Positions 10,188-19,508 of a stretch of 64,000 bases of DNA are shown piece after piece. The stretch spans positions 1,521,001 through 1,585,000 of the forward strand of contig NZ_LS483397.1 in NCBI RefSeq assembly GCF_900475595.1, in the 5' to 3' direction. Both the position numbers and the translations under genes were made by a program. This DNA comes from Streptococcus uberis. Its GTDB lineage: Bacteria > Bacillota > Bacilli > Lactobacillales > Streptococcaceae. Position 1 is the stretch's first letter. Every line of letters begins with the position of its first letter. The notes under the pieces are model-generated. The model saw only the letters and a list, made by a program, of their open reading frames with translations, did no database searches and was not told the DNA's origin.

Positions 10188-11822
10188 TTAGAATTCAAAA
10201 AAACGATTGAGTTTCTTCCAAAAAGATTTTTGGAGGTAAACTTGAATCAAAGCTAGTATGACAATTAAAAGGAAAGTCAATGCAAAATTGATTGCAAATG
10301 GATTTTGAGTTCTCATTGATAAGAAGATGGTTAAAGCAATTACTGCTCCTCCAACCATCATACCTACAAACATGACGAACATGGCAAACCATTGATTACC
10401 GCCACGAGTAAAGAGTTGGGAAACATCCTGCCAATTCAAATTTAAATAATGACAATCCTTTTTATACATCAATTGTCCTTGGATAAATGCTGTCGATAAA
10501 AATCCTACAATCAATGCTATCAGTAATAATAGTGAGAGTTTTAAGACAAAAAGTGCCAGGATACTATAGATAAGGAGTGGAAGTAATATTTGAATTGTCA
10601 TAAGGAGCAAGAATTTATCTTTTAAAAACTTCTCAAATGAAATGGGTAAACTTTTGAAAAAATAGAGATTTTCTTTTTCAAGCGATATTGCTACTCCAAT
10701 GATAGAGGTAGGAAGTGTTGACATGCTCCCTAAAATCATCCCTATTAAAAATGTTATCCCAAAGTAATCACTTCCCAAGAAATTGGCAATAAAGCCACGT
10801 GCATTATATACAGGGAAAAACATGGATACAAAGAAAATGAGTGGTGTCAAAAAAGTACTGGTCAAGAGGCTTGCATTTTGTATTGTAAAGAGATGATGTT
10901 TTCTTAATAATTGCTCTAATGATTTTTCAGGATCTTTTGAACCATCAGTTTGTCTCTTCTTCCTTGTTACTTTTAACTCAGTATATAAAATATCATCATA
11001 ATACTTAGGCATAACCTGTTTAATAATGCCATAAATCATGAGAATGATGATGAGCATTGGGATAATAAAATGCACTAAGCTATCTAGGGAGAAGGGATCC
11101 TTAATCACATGGTAAAAACCCTTAAAGTAAGGAACTTGACCCCTATCCTGAATGTGACCATCTTGACTCATTCTTGTATTATTAGTGGCATTTAAATATA
11201 AAATAAGGCCAATTGAACCAATTGATGAAAAAAACATCATCAAGCTTGAGACGAGCTTACGGTGTGGACTTGCTAAAATCAATTTCCCAATAATTGCATT
11301 AAGATAAATAGCAAGGACATTAGAGGATAGTAGCAAAAGTAAAAAGATAACAATTGCTAGTGGTATCGCTAAAAAATGACCAAGTATTTGCCAATACGCA
11401 ATCACCAAAAGAGAGAGTAATGGCATCAGAAATAGTGATCCTATCCCAAGTGATGATAAGATTTTTGCTATATATAACTCAGTCGGTTTTATAGGTAAAT
11501 GAACATAAAGTTTAACATCATTACTCTCATAAAAGATTGTATAAAGTGTTGTGAAGGCGGAAATGGTCCCCATAACAAAAAATAGAGCGATATAAAAACT
11601 AAAGATGCCTGGATTTTGATTAAAATCAATACCAATAAACATAAAGAGATAGATGACCAAAAACAGCAGAGTCAGCATCAACTGACTTTTTATCATTTCT
11701 TTATAGGCTTTAAAATCTTTTTTGGAATGTTTAGCTTGCTTCTTTTTAAGTGCCGTCATCCCTTGAGGATTAGAGTAGAGCACATTTATTTTGACCAATT
11801 CCCATATTGTTGACCAATTCAT
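10188..11822 (-). CDS. ABC transporter permease (ABC-2-like exporter)
   Basis: Polytopic membrane protein, 544 residues, with roughly twelve hydrophobic segments in two halves split by a basic linker (about residues 265-310, VTRKKRQTDGSKDPEKS). It is the membrane partner of the ATPase upstream; the two genes overlap by four bases (ATGA). The family includes putative exporters of Firmicutes whose substrate is unknown. The linked 83-residue gene at the head of the operon might hint at peptide or bacteriocin self-protection, but this is speculative. Confidence 0.8.
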   Translation of the reverse strand: MNWSTIWELVKINVLYSNPQGMTALKKKQAKHSKKDFKAYKEMIKSQLMLTLLFLVIYLFMFIGIDFNQNPGIFSFYIALFFVMGTISAFTTLYTIFYESNDVKLYVHLPIKPTELYIAKILSSLGIGSLFLMPLLSLLVIAYWQILGHFLAIPLAIVIFLLLLLSSNVLAIYLNAIIGKLILASPHRKLVSSLMMFFSSIGSIGLILYLNATNNTRMSQDGHIQDRGQVPYFKGFYHVIKDPFSLDSLVHFIIPMLIIILMIYGIIKQVMPKYYDDILYTELKVTRKKRQTDGSKDPEKSLEQLLRKHHLFTIQNASLLTSTFLTPLIFFVSMFFPVYNARGFIANFLGSDYFGITFLIGMILGSMSTLPTSIIGVAISLEKENLYFFKSLPISFEKFLKDKFLLLMTIQILLPLLIYSILALFVLKLSLLLLIALIVGFLSTAFIQGQLMYKKDCHYLNLNWQDVSQLFTRGGNQWFAMFVMFVGMMVGGAVIALTIFLSMRTQNPFAINFALTFLLIVILALIQVYLQKSFWKKLNRFFEF

Positions 11823-12559
11823 ATCTTATCCTCCTCATCAGAGTGTCGACCTGCCAATTCTAAATAGATGGTTTCTAAATCTTTTTCAGGATGACTTTCT
11901 TTTAAGTCTTCAATCGTTCCAATAAAAATTATTTTCCCTTTTTTGAGAATTGCAATTCGGTCACAAAGTTGCTCAGCTACTGACAGGACATGTGTTGAAA
12001 AAAGAACGGAATTTCCAGCTGCCGCGTGCTCCCTCATCATCTCTTTCAGATCAAAAGAAGCCTGAGGATCCAATCCTGTTAATGGCTCATCCAGAATCCA
12101 AATGGACGGATTGGAGACAAGTGCACCAATGATTATTGTTTTTTGACGCATGCCATGTGAAAAACTATCAATAGTATTATTAGCTTCGGAAGTCATCTCG
12201 AAGAGCTGAGCAAGTTCGGCAATTCTTTTTTCTCTTTCATCACTAGGAACTCCATAAATTTTAGCTAAAAAATGCCAATATTCCATAGCAGTTAAATTTA
12301 AAAACAAATCAGGTGAATCTGGTACGTAACCAATCATTTTCTTAATCGAGTCTCGATGTTCAGATAAATGTTTGCCTTCTACCAATACTTCTCCGTAGCT
12401 TGCCTCAATGATTGACGTTAAAATACTAATTGTAGTTGTTTTACCGGCTCCATTATGCCCTATTAATCCAAAAATTTCGCCATCTTCAATGTTAAAAGTG
12501 ACATCACTTAGGGCTTCTTTTTCACCATAAAGTTTTGAAACGTGTTTAAATTCTATCAT
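11819..12559 (-). CDS. ABC transporter ATP-binding protein
   Basis: Exporter-type ATPase of 246 residues. Walker A GHNGAGKTT, signature SFSHGMRQK and Walker B WILDEP with the following LTGLDPQ are present, plus the H-loop STH. A longer frame adds 19 residues, but GGGAG lies before the ATG at 12559, giving MIEFKHVSKLYG. The subfamily resembles BcrA/CcmA/YtrB-type ATPases. It sits between the small 83-residue gene and the permease as one transcription unit. Confidence 0.88.
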   Translation of the reverse strand: MIEFKHVSKLYGEKEALSDVTFNIEDGEIFGLIGHNGAGKTTTISILTSIIEASYGEVLVEGKHLSEHRDSIKKMIGYVPDSPDLFLNLTAMEYWHFLAKIYGVPSDEREKRIAELAQLFEMTSEANNTIDSFSHGMRQKTIIIGALVSNPSIWILDEPLTGLDPQASFDLKEMMREHAAAGNSVLFSTHVLSVAEQLCDRIAILKKGKIIFIGTIEDLKESHPEKDLETIYLELAGRHSDEEDKI

Positions 12560-12573
12560 TTTTTTCTCCCAAT

Positions 12574-12825
12574 TTAGTCCGAAATATAAGCCGATAAAGC
12601 TGTCTTTAAATCCCAAAGCGACTGTGACAATCGACTATCATACTGTAAAAGATAATTATCAATTTGCGTATTCAGTTCTCTCGCAATAATAATTGGATTT
12701 TGATTCTTAATCAGTTGGTTGGAGGCTGATAAGAGATAGGACGACAGTTGCCGATTTTCTCTGTTTTCTGGATAATCATAGGCAATTTGTATTTGCTTGT
12801 ATAAGTCCTGACGTGCCTTTTCCAT
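12574..12825 (-). CDS. Small helical protein, possible bacteriocin-immunity type
   Basis: A protein of 83 residues, soluble, predicted all-helical, with no signal peptide or membrane segment. It has a strong SD (AAAGGAGG) and its own consensus promoter. Length, helix pattern and a central NQNPIIIARELN-like segment resemble enterocin-A-type immunity proteins, which are 80-110-residue four-helix bundles. I could not run a profile search, so that family link is tentative. It is the first gene of an operon with an ABC exporter pair. Confidence 0.6.
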   Translation of the reverse strand: MEKARQDLYKQIQIAYDYPENRENRQLSSYLLSASNQLIKNQNPIIIARELNTQIDNYLLQYDSRLSQSLWDLKTALSAYISD

Positions 12826-12870
12826 AAGCTCCTCCTTTGTACTTTTAATCTAATACAACTCTATAAATCT

Positions 12871-12899
12871 ATCTTAAGTCTTTCTCATTTTTTTGTCAA
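12871..12899 (-). promoter_or_regulatory. Consensus promoter for the small protein and ABC exporter operon
   Basis: On the minus strand: -35 TTGACA (12894-12899), 17-base spacer, -10 TAAGAT (12871-12876). Confidence 0.75.
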
Positions 12900-12940
12900 T
12901 CAAAATCATTATTTCTTATTTTTTCACTTTTATAACAGAA

Positions 12941-12975
12941 AAAAAGCAAGATGATATTGAATCATCTTGCTTTTT
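12941..12975 (-). terminator. Terminator of tkt
   Basis: A perfect 15-bp stem with a 5-base loop (AAAAAGCAAGATGAT paired with its complement). T-runs at both sides make it potentially bidirectional. It lies 8 bases after the tkt stop. Confidence 0.9.
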
Positions 12976-12983
12976 GATTATTT

Positions 12984-14969
12984 TTATAATGATTTGTATA
13001 GGGCTGTAGCATTTTCTGTTGTGAAACCATATTCTTCAAAGATACGATTTCCTGGTGCTGAAGCTCCCCATGTGTCAATGGTTAAGGTTTTGCCAGCTAA
13101 GCCTACATATTTTGCCCAACCAAAGCTTGATGCTGCTTCAATTGCCAAGCGTTTTGTGATTGCGACTGGTAAAATCTCTTCTTTATAAGCGTCGCTTTGT
13201 GCATCAAAGATATTTTGTGATGGCATTGATACGACACGAACATGGATTCCTTCTTCTGCTAGCGCAGCCTGTGTATCCATGGCTAATTTCACTTCAGATC
13301 CCGTCGCAATGATGATACCATCCATTTCGCCTTTGGCTTCTGACAAGATATAAGCACCCTTATTTAAACCTTCTTCTGCTAACTCTTTTGTTCCCTCAAG
13401 AACTGGCAAGTTTTGTCGTGTTAACACTAGCATTGTTGGTTTATCTGTTTCTGCTAAGGCACGTTTCCATGCGGCATTGGTTTCATTACCATCTGCTGGA
13501 CGAATGACGTTCAAGTTTGGCATTGAACGGACACTTGCTAACTGTTCAATAGGTTCATGAGTTGGACCATCTTCACCAACTGCAATGGAATCATGTGTCA
13601 TGACATACATTGTTGGTAGATTTTGAAGAGCCGCCATACGTACAGCTGGTAAGAGATAGTTTGAGAAGACGAAGAATGTTCCACCGTAGACACGAGTTCC
13701 ACCATGTAGAGCAATACCATTCATAGCTGCAGCCATGGCAAATTCACGAACGCCAAACCATATGTTACGTCCTTCATATTGACCTGGCTGGAAGTCTTTT
13801 TCTACTTTGACCATTGTGTTATTAGATGCTGAAAGGTCTGCTGAACCACCCCAGAATGATGACACTTGTTCTGAAATTTGTTGAATAGCTTCCTGACTTG
13901 ATACACGACTTGCTTTTGATGTACCAAGTTCATGTGCTGCCAAGTCAACTGACACTGGCTCGTTTGCAAAAGCTGCTTTATAATCAGCTGCTAATTCTGG
14001 GTACTCTTTTTCATAAGCTGCAAAAAGCTCATTCCAAGCTGCTTCTGCTTGTGCACCTTTTGTTTGAATTCCTTCTTCGAAACGTTTTGAAACTTCTGCT
14101 GGTACTTCGAAGTCTTCAGCTGTCCATTGGTAAGCTTTTTTAGCAAATGCAATACCTTCTGCACCTAGAGGAGCGCCATGGACGGCTGAAGTTCCTTGTT
14201 TTTCAGCACCGTAACCAATGATAGTTTTGACTTCAATAATGGTTGGTTTTTGGGTTTCAGCTTTAGCTTCTTCAAGAGCTTTGGCAATTGCTTCTAAATC
14301 ATTACCGTCTTTAACTAAGATATGTTGCCACCCATAGGCTTCAAAACGACCTTTAACATCTTCTGTGAAAGCCATTGATGTTGGACCATCAAGTGAAATG
14401 TCATTTGAATCATAAAGAAGGACTAATTTCCCTAGTTTTAAGTGGCCGGCTAAGCTCGCTGCTTCCTGGCTGACGCCTTCCATCAAGTCCCCGTCACCAT
14501 TCAAGGCATAGGTGTAATGATCTACAATATTATATCCTGGTTTATTGTATTTAGCTGCAAGGTGAGCTTCGGCCATGGCTAAACCGACTGCGTTGGCAAT
14601 CCCTTGACCAAGTGGTCCAGTAGTTGCTTCAACGCCATCTGTGTGATTGACTTCAGGATGTCCTGGGGTTTTAGATCCCCATTGGCGGAAATTCTTAATA
14701 TCCTCAATAGAAAGATTATAGCCTGCTAGGTGTAAGAGATTATATAACATGGCACTTCCATGTCCTGCTGATAAAACAAAGCGGTCACGGTTTGTCCAAT
14801 TGCGGCTTGTTTTGGGGTTAACGGTCATGAAACGATTCCACAACACATATGCCATTGGGGCTGCACCCATTGGTAAGCCAGGGTGACCTGAATTTGCCTT
14901 TTGAATAGCATCCATAGAAAGTGTACGGACAGTATTCACTGCCAACTGATCAACTGCATCAAATGTCAT
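12984..14969 (-). CDS. tkt: Transketolase
   Basis: Thiamine-diphosphate enzyme of the non-oxidative pentose phosphate pathway, 661 residues. It transfers two-carbon units between ketoses and aldoses. Signatures: [33 protein letters not shown] is split by its known start helix, then [31 protein letters not shown] (thiamine motif), and [20 protein letters not shown]. Length matches bacterial transketolases. AAAGG lies about 10 bases before the ATG. It is located downstream of a transaldolase-like gene, consistent with linked pentose metabolism. Confidence 0.96.
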   Translation of the reverse strand: MTFDAVDQLAVNTVRTLSMDAIQKANSGHPGLPMGAAPMAYVLWNRFMTVNPKTSRNWTNRDRFVLSAGHGSAMLYNLLHLAGYNLSIEDIKNFRQWGSKTPGHPEVNHTDGVEATTGPLGQGIANAVGLAMAEAHLAAKYNKPGYNIVDHYTYALNGDGDLMEGVSQEAASLAGHLKLGKLVLLYDSNDISLDGPTSMAFTEDVKGRFEAYGWQHILVKDGNDLEAIAKALEEAKAETQKPTIIEVKTIIGYGAEKQGTSAVHGAPLGAEGIAFAKKAYQWTAEDFEVPAEVSKRFEEGIQTKGAQAEAAWNELFAAYEKEYPELAADYKAAFANEPVSVDLAAHELGTSKASRVSSQEAIQQISEQVSSFWGGSADLSASNNTMVKVEKDFQPGQYEGRNIWFGVREFAMAAAMNGIALHGGTRVYGGTFFVFSNYLLPAVRMAALQNLPTMYVMTHDSIAVGEDGPTHEPIEQLASVRSMPNLNVIRPADGNETNAAWKRALAETDKPTMLVLTRQNLPVLEGTKELAEEGLNKGAYILSEAKGEMDGIIIATGSEVKLAMDTQAALAEEGIHVRVVSMPSQNIFDAQSDAYKEEILPVAITKRLAIEAASSFGWAKYVGLAGKTLTIDTWGASAPGNRIFEEYGFTTENATALYKSL

Positions 14970-15021
14970 AAGTAAAAAACCTTTCTGTAATCACACTAAA
15001 ATTAAACGTTTTCCGTTCTCT

Positions 15022-15030
15022 ATTGTACCA
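15022..15030 (-). promoter_or_regulatory. Extended -10 promoter of tkt
   Basis: TGG-TACAAT on the minus strand about 55 bases upstream of the tkt ATG. The -35 region is A-rich without a clear hexamer. Confidence 0.45.
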
Positions 15031-15107
15031 TATTTTATAGGACTTTTTTAGAAAAATAGAAATCCTTTTTTATAAGTCACAGGGAAACGATTTTTTAAAG
15101 CCAAGTC

Positions 15108-15153
15108 AATAAGAAACCTAGTCACTTTTTAGCAGCTAGGTTTGACTCTTATT
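15108..15153 (-). terminator. Hairpin after the transaldolase-like gene
   Basis: An imperfect long stem joins AATAAGA/AAACCTAG to CTAGGTTT/CTTATT around the stop codon. No U-tract follows, so read-through into tkt is plausible. Confidence 0.4.
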
Positions 15154-15793
15154 TTTTGAAGCTTGCCCAGTCATCCATAAATTGTTTAATCCCATTTGTA
15201 GTGAGTGGATGTTCCGTCATTTTTGAAAAGACGCTGTCTGGAATCGTTGCTATGTGTGCACCGATTTTTGCAACTGCTTCGACGTGCGCTGCATTGCGGA
15301 TGCTTGCCGCAATAATTTCGGTATCAAAATCATACAAGTCAATAATATCACGTAAGTCTTCAATTAATTGATATGGGTCAGTGCCAATGTCCTCCAGACG
15401 ACCGACAAATGGACTGATGTAGGTTGCTCCTGCTTTCATTGCCATAAGACCTTGAGAAACGGTAAAGACGAGGGTAACATTTGTTTTAATACCTTCTTTT
15501 GAAAGGATGTGAGTTGCTTTTAACCCATCTTTAGTCATAGGAATTTTAACCACAACATTGTCATGCCATTTTGCTATCTCACGCGCTTCAGCTACCATTT
15601 CTTCAGCTGTTAAACCTGTAACTTCTGCAGAAACTGGTCCATCAACAATCTGGCAGATTTCTTTAATGACTGTTTCAAAATCGCGTCCCTCACGAGAGAT
15701 AATGGTTGGATTTGTGGTTACCCCATCAACGAGCCCATGCTCGTTTAAGTCTTTAATAGCTTCTACATTTGCAGTGTCCAAGAAAAATTTCAT
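15149..15793 (-). CDS. Transaldolase-like / fructose-6-phosphate aldolase family protein
   Basis: Small TalC/MipB-type transaldolase, 214 residues from the ATG at 15793, which has GGAGG upstream; a longer frame lacks an SD. The class I aldolase features are [21 protein letters not shown], and the Schiff-base lysine in VVVKIPMT. Family members act as transaldolase or as fructose-6-phosphate aldolase; the sequence alone does not decide between them. It lies next to transketolase and upstream of the glycerol genes. Confidence 0.88.
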   Translation of the reverse strand: MKFFLDTANVEAIKDLNEHGLVDGVTTNPTIISREGRDFETVIKEICQIVDGPVSAEVTGLTAEEMVAEAREIAKWHDNVVVKIPMTKDGLKATHILSKEGIKTNVTLVFTVSQGLMAMKAGATYISPFVGRLEDIGTDPYQLIEDLRDIIDLYDFDTEIIAASIRNAAHVEAVAKIGAHIATIPDSVFSKMTEHPLTTNGIKQFMDDWASFKK

Positions 15794-15928
15794 ATTATCC
15801 TCCAAAAAAATAATCTCAACTAACAACAATAAGCATCTACTATCATTATAAAAAGGTGAGTGTTATTTATAAAGACCAAGTATCACACACCTTTGTGTTC
15901 AAAATTAGACCTCCAATATCATATTAAT

Positions 15929-17383
15929 TTATTTATATTCTAGAGGACTGTTTTTGGCTTTTAATCTGTCCTCTAAGAAAAGCTGTAATTCACTTAGTTC
16001 AAAAGGTGACGTATAAGATTTTAAATGAAAATGTGGGATTGCCAATTCTTGTATCCTATTTTCAAAAGTGATAAGACAATCTGCTTTTTCAGATAAAGAA
16101 ACAAATTGGTAATTCCTATTATTGTCTAAATAACTTTGAATACTTAATTGAATCATAGCATTTTTAACAGAATGAGCACCGATTTCTAGTGCAATTTTTA
16201 GAGGTTTATGGTGACGTTCAATAGAAAAAACCAAAAGTTCCAATAAATATGATCTTAACTGAATAGCCAAATCTGAACTTTCACCTTTATCGCCACATAG
16301 AATAAAAAGATGTCGCAAAACTAGTTCTATTTTATCTATATCCTCATCAGAAACTAACTGATAGAGTGTCTTATCATTGCTATCACTTGCCAAGATGGTT
16401 CCATTAAAGAAAGTTGACTTTGAGAAAAAAATACCCAATGCATAAATGATTTCTTCTTTGGTTTTATCAGCAATAATTTGTGCTTTTTTTAAAAGCCACA
16501 AGGCTTCTGATATCTTATCAGAAATCGGACCTCCAAATCCAAGTATATATTCCATAGTTCTTATGGGTAGTATATGATGGGAATGTAAAAAAATAAAGAG
16601 ACTTTTTGATTCAAAACGATCAAATTCAATGGCATATCGACTTAAGAAACGCAACATGAGACGTTCTAAACGTTTATAAAAAACGTTTTCTTCAATATAG
16701 TCAACCTCAATATGAAGAGGTAATTTTTTGTCTTTTTGAAAGAGCAAACGTTTTTGGGAAATAGCAAGCCATAATGCTAAGTCACTCACTTTTTTAGTAG
16801 GTAGTTTTTCACCGATTATCTTTTCACATAAATAACTTAAATGATCAAAATCAAGATCGCTACACATTTTTTTCCATTCATATTCTGTTAGTGTGACTTG
16901 AAAAAGTTCAAAATAAAAATAACGCCAGTTTAATTCACTTCCAACTTGTTTTCCCTGATAAATAGCAATATCAAATTCTTCTAAACAAGAATTAATAAAC
17001 GATAATTGACGATTAAAGGTTGCCTCACTTACTGCTAACTCTTGGGCTAAAAATGTTACATTGAAAAATTCATTACACATCAAATACTTTAAAATTTGAT
17101 ATGAAATCGAATTTTGTAATAGGAGTGAGATAACCTCCTGCCAAGTAAAATGATGCTTTTCTAAGACTTTTATATTGATATCATCCACACAAACGATACA
17201 AGACAAATTATTTTCTTGAAATAAAGTATTGAGATTAGAAATGTACTTTATTAAAGTCACTTTTGTTAATCCCATTTTCTGTAGAACTTCTTTAATCGAA
17301 GCGCCGTCTTTTCGTTCATATAAGTATACTAATAATTGATATTGAGCTCTACTCTCCTTATCCATTAACTGATCAATTTTCAT
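15929..17383 (-). CDS. Mga-like transcriptional regulator
   Basis: A 484-residue regulator with the architecture of the Mga/RofA/PRD-type family: two N-terminal helix-turn-helix regions (about residues 18-60, ASIKEVLQKMGLTKVTLIKYISNL, read in two halves; and about 105-135, FLAQELAVSEATFNRQLSFI), then a long PRD-like helical middle and a C-terminal EIIB-like part. Its start codon overlaps the stop of the flavoprotein gene by four bases (ATGA), so it is translated with it. It may control the adjacent glycerol or pentose genes; no target is proved. The Mga family is confident, the regulon is not. Confidence 0.75.
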   Translation of the reverse strand: MKIDQLMDKESRAQYQLLVYLYERKDGASIKEVLQKMGLTKVTLIKYISNLNTLFQENNLSCIVCVDDINIKVLEKHHFTWQEVISLLLQNSISYQILKYLMCNEFFNVTFLAQELAVSEATFNRQLSFINSCLEEFDIAIYQGKQVGSELNWRYFYFELFQVTLTEYEWKKMCSDLDFDHLSYLCEKIIGEKLPTKKVSDLALWLAISQKRLLFQKDKKLPLHIEVDYIEENVFYKRLERLMLRFLSRYAIEFDRFESKSLFIFLHSHHILPIRTMEYILGFGGPISDKISEALWLLKKAQIIADKTKEEIIYALGIFFSKSTFFNGTILASDSNDKTLYQLVSDEDIDKIELVLRHLFILCGDKGESSDLAIQLRSYLLELLVFSIERHHKPLKIALEIGAHSVKNAMIQLSIQSYLDNNRNYQFVSLSEKADCLITFENRIQELAIPHFHLKSYTSPFELSELQLFLEDRLKAKNSPLEYK

Positions 17384-18717
17384 AGCAATAACCTCTTTTC
17401 AAATAGGCCCAAAGCCGCTTCATGTAAGAGGAATGCCATTTCACTTTCTCCTTTGAGAAAGACAAAGTCTTGAAAGGCTAATTCGCTATCTGATAATTGG
17501 ATAGAAATGGCCTGTGCTACTTGGTTAATAAGCAATAGATGATTATCTTTAGAAATAATCTGACAACCTACTATACGGCCATCTTTTCTTCGAGCAATTA
17601 ATTTTAACCAGGCTAAAGCAGAAGAATTATCATCTGATTGAATCTTTTGACAGTGACTAACCAAATCTTCATATAAAGATCCCTCTTCCTCAGTAAGTCC
17701 TACACTAGATTGATAAAGGTTAAAAGAATGACTACCTATAACCTTTGTCTGCTGTAAAGGAGGTAAATCAATACCTGCTAAATGGTAGGCTAAATATTGA
17801 CCAGTTTTAATAGCTTGGTTAATCAAAGGACTATAATATGGTAAATGAATAGTTGACAAGGGTAGGGCAATTAAATCACCAATGGCATAGATATGAGGGT
17901 CTGAGGTTCTTAAGTTTTTATTAACTTTAACCGTTTTGTCTAAAGACCGTTCAACAACACTTTCCAAAAGATGACTATTAGGCCTGAAATTAACTGCAAG
18001 AAGAACCCGTTCGCCTTCATAACTTTGCCCAGAATCAGATATTAATCTCAAGTTCCCTGAATTGGTCTGACTAATCTCCTTAACCCTTACATTCTTAACA
18101 ATCCTAATGCCGACAGCCTCCATTTCTGCTTGAAGAGGTATCATCATTTCTTTATCAAATTGACGAAATTGAATTGTATCAGTAGCTTCTAACAAGGTTA
18201 CCTTTTTTCCTTGTAATGATAAACTATATGCCAAATCAATTCCAATAATCCCTGCTCCTACGATGATAATATCTTCTTTTCCTTTTATCATCTCCAAAGC
18301 TTTTTGACTTTCCTTAAAGGTTTTTGTGGTTAATACGCCATCCAAGTCACTGCCTTTAATATATTGCGATTTTGCGATAGATCCCATCGCACAAATAAGC
18401 GTTTCATACGGTTCAATTTTAAGCTCATTATTAGGGTAACGTAATAAAAGCACTTGTTCTTTTGATCTAATCTCCAAAACTTCAGCATGAGTAACAATCA
18501 ACCTCTGACAGATTTCTTCATCATTCCACAACTCCATTTTGGACTCTGCCAAGTCTATTATTTTTCCTCGTAGCTGGTCATTAACGCCATTCGGGATGTA
18601 CTGAGCATCCACTTCTTTATCGATGAGAATTATCTCAAGTTCTGGCATGAGTTGAGCCAGTTTAAGAGCACAAGCTTTCCCCGAAAAGGAGGCTCCTAAT
18701 ATATGTATTTTCTTCAT
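17380..18717 (-). CDS. FAD/NAD(P)-dependent pyridine nucleotide-disulfide oxidoreductase family protein lacking the redox cysteine
   Basis: A 445-residue two-dinucleotide-fold flavoprotein. The FAD motif is an atypical GASFSGKA at residues 8-15, the NAD(P)H motif is GAGIIGIDLAYSL near residue 153, and the FAD-closing motif is IYAIGD. It is most like NADH oxidase/CoA-disulfide reductase proteins, but where those carry the SCG redox cysteine (near residue 42) this reads P42-N43-G44, so that peroxidatic chemistry is unlikely. It is coupled to an Mga-like regulator and predicted to be translated from a leaderless mRNA. Its true substrate is unknown; a redox or NADH-sensing role is possible. Confidence 0.78.
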   Translation of the reverse strand: MKKIHILGASFSGKACALKLAQLMPELEIILIDKEVDAQYIPNGVNDQLRGKIIDLAESKMELWNDEEICQRLIVTHAEVLEIRSKEQVLLLRYPNNELKIEPYETLICAMGSIAKSQYIKGSDLDGVLTTKTFKESQKALEMIKGKEDIIIVGAGIIGIDLAYSLSLQGKKVTLLEATDTIQFRQFDKEMMIPLQAEMEAVGIRIVKNVRVKEISQTNSGNLRLISDSGQSYEGERVLLAVNFRPNSHLLESVVERSLDKTVKVNKNLRTSDPHIYAIGDLIALPLSTIHLPYYSPLINQAIKTGQYLAYHLAGIDLPPLQQTKVIGSHSFNLYQSSVGLTEEEGSLYEDLVSHCQKIQSDDNSSALAWLKLIARRKDGRIVGCQIISKDNHLLLINQVAQAISIQLSDSELAFQDFVFLKGESEMAFLLHEAALGLFEKRLLL

Positions 18718-18723
18718 AATGTC

Positions 18724-18752
18724 ATTATATCAATTCCTTATTGTATTGTCAT
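18724..18752 (-). promoter_or_regulatory. Promoter of the flavoprotein-regulator pair, predicted leaderless
   Basis: On the minus strand: -35 ATGACA (18747-18752), 17-base spacer, extended -10 TGA-TATAAT (18724-18729), then six bases (GACATT) to the ATG at 18717. No SD is present. Confidence 0.7.
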
Positions 18753-18760
18753 AAAGCAAG

Positions 18761-18787
18761 AAAAAGCTCAACCATTTGATTGAGCTT
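18761..18787 (-). terminator. Terminator of glpKOF
   Basis: AAGCTCAA/TTGAGCTT stem with an 8-base loop followed by TTTC on the minus strand, just after the glpF stop. Confidence 0.8.
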
Positions 18788-18794
18788 ATACTTA

Positions 18795-19496
18795 CTATTT
18801 CATGATTTGGAATAATAAGACTGCTAAACAGGCACCGATTATTGGACCTACAACTGGAATCCATGAATAACTCCAGTCAGAATTACCCTTATTTTTTATT
18901 GGTAAAACTGCATGAATGATGCGAGGACCTAAATCTCGCGCAGGATTAATAGCATATCCTGTTGTTCCTCCGAGTGATAAGCCAATTCCAATAATTAGGA
19001 CACCTACACATAATGTTCCCAAACCTACTGGCATATCATATAAACCAAAAGAGAGAATCCCTAACATAAGTACAAAGGTACCAAAAATTTCACTGATTAG
19101 GTTTGAAGCAGTATCTTTAATAGCAGGACCCGTTGCAAAAGTCCCTAAAATATCAGCTGAATTTTCAGCAGCTTGGTAATGTGGTTTATATTGCAAATAA
19201 ACCAATAGTGAACCTAGCATAGCACCCAGCATCTGAGCTATTGAATAAGACAAAGCCGTTCCCCAAGAAATGGTATGATTTAAAGCAAAAGCTATGCTGA
19301 CAGCAGGATTAAGGTGGGCTGGTGCCATTTTGCCTGAAATAAATGCTGAAACTGCAACCGCAATTCCCCAACCTGTTGCAATAACAATCCAACCTGAGTT
19401 ATTATTTTTTGTTTTAGGTAGAACAACGCCTGCAACGACACCATTTCCTAAAAGAATCAACAAAGCTGTTCCTAGAAATTCTCCAAATATATCCAT
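18795..19496 (-). CDS. glpF: Glycerol uptake facilitator
   Basis: Aquaglyceroporin of 233 residues with six membrane segments. Both NPA boxes are visible: HLNPAVSIAFAL and AINPARDLGPR. The aspartate after the second NPAR favours glycerol rather than water selectivity. It is the last gene of glpK-glpO-glpF and lets glycerol diffuse in for trapping by GlpK. Confidence 0.94.
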   Translation of the reverse strand: MDIFGEFLGTALLILLGNGVVAGVVLPKTKNNNSGWIVIATGWGIAVAVSAFISGKMAPAHLNPAVSIAFALNHTISWGTALSYSIAQMLGAMLGSLLVYLQYKPHYQAAENSADILGTFATGPAIKDTASNLISEIFGTFVLMLGILSFGLYDMPVGLGTLCVGVLIIGIGLSLGGTTGYAINPARDLGPRIIHAVLPIKNKGNSDWSYSWIPVVGPIIGACLAVLLFQIMK

Positions 19497-19508
19497 TTTT
19501 ATTTTCTC

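Noticed and set aside
14990..15020. A possible cre site upstream of tkt (AACGGAAAACGTTT)
   Set aside because: The TGNAANCG core needs an extra base to align, so the match is not better than chance.
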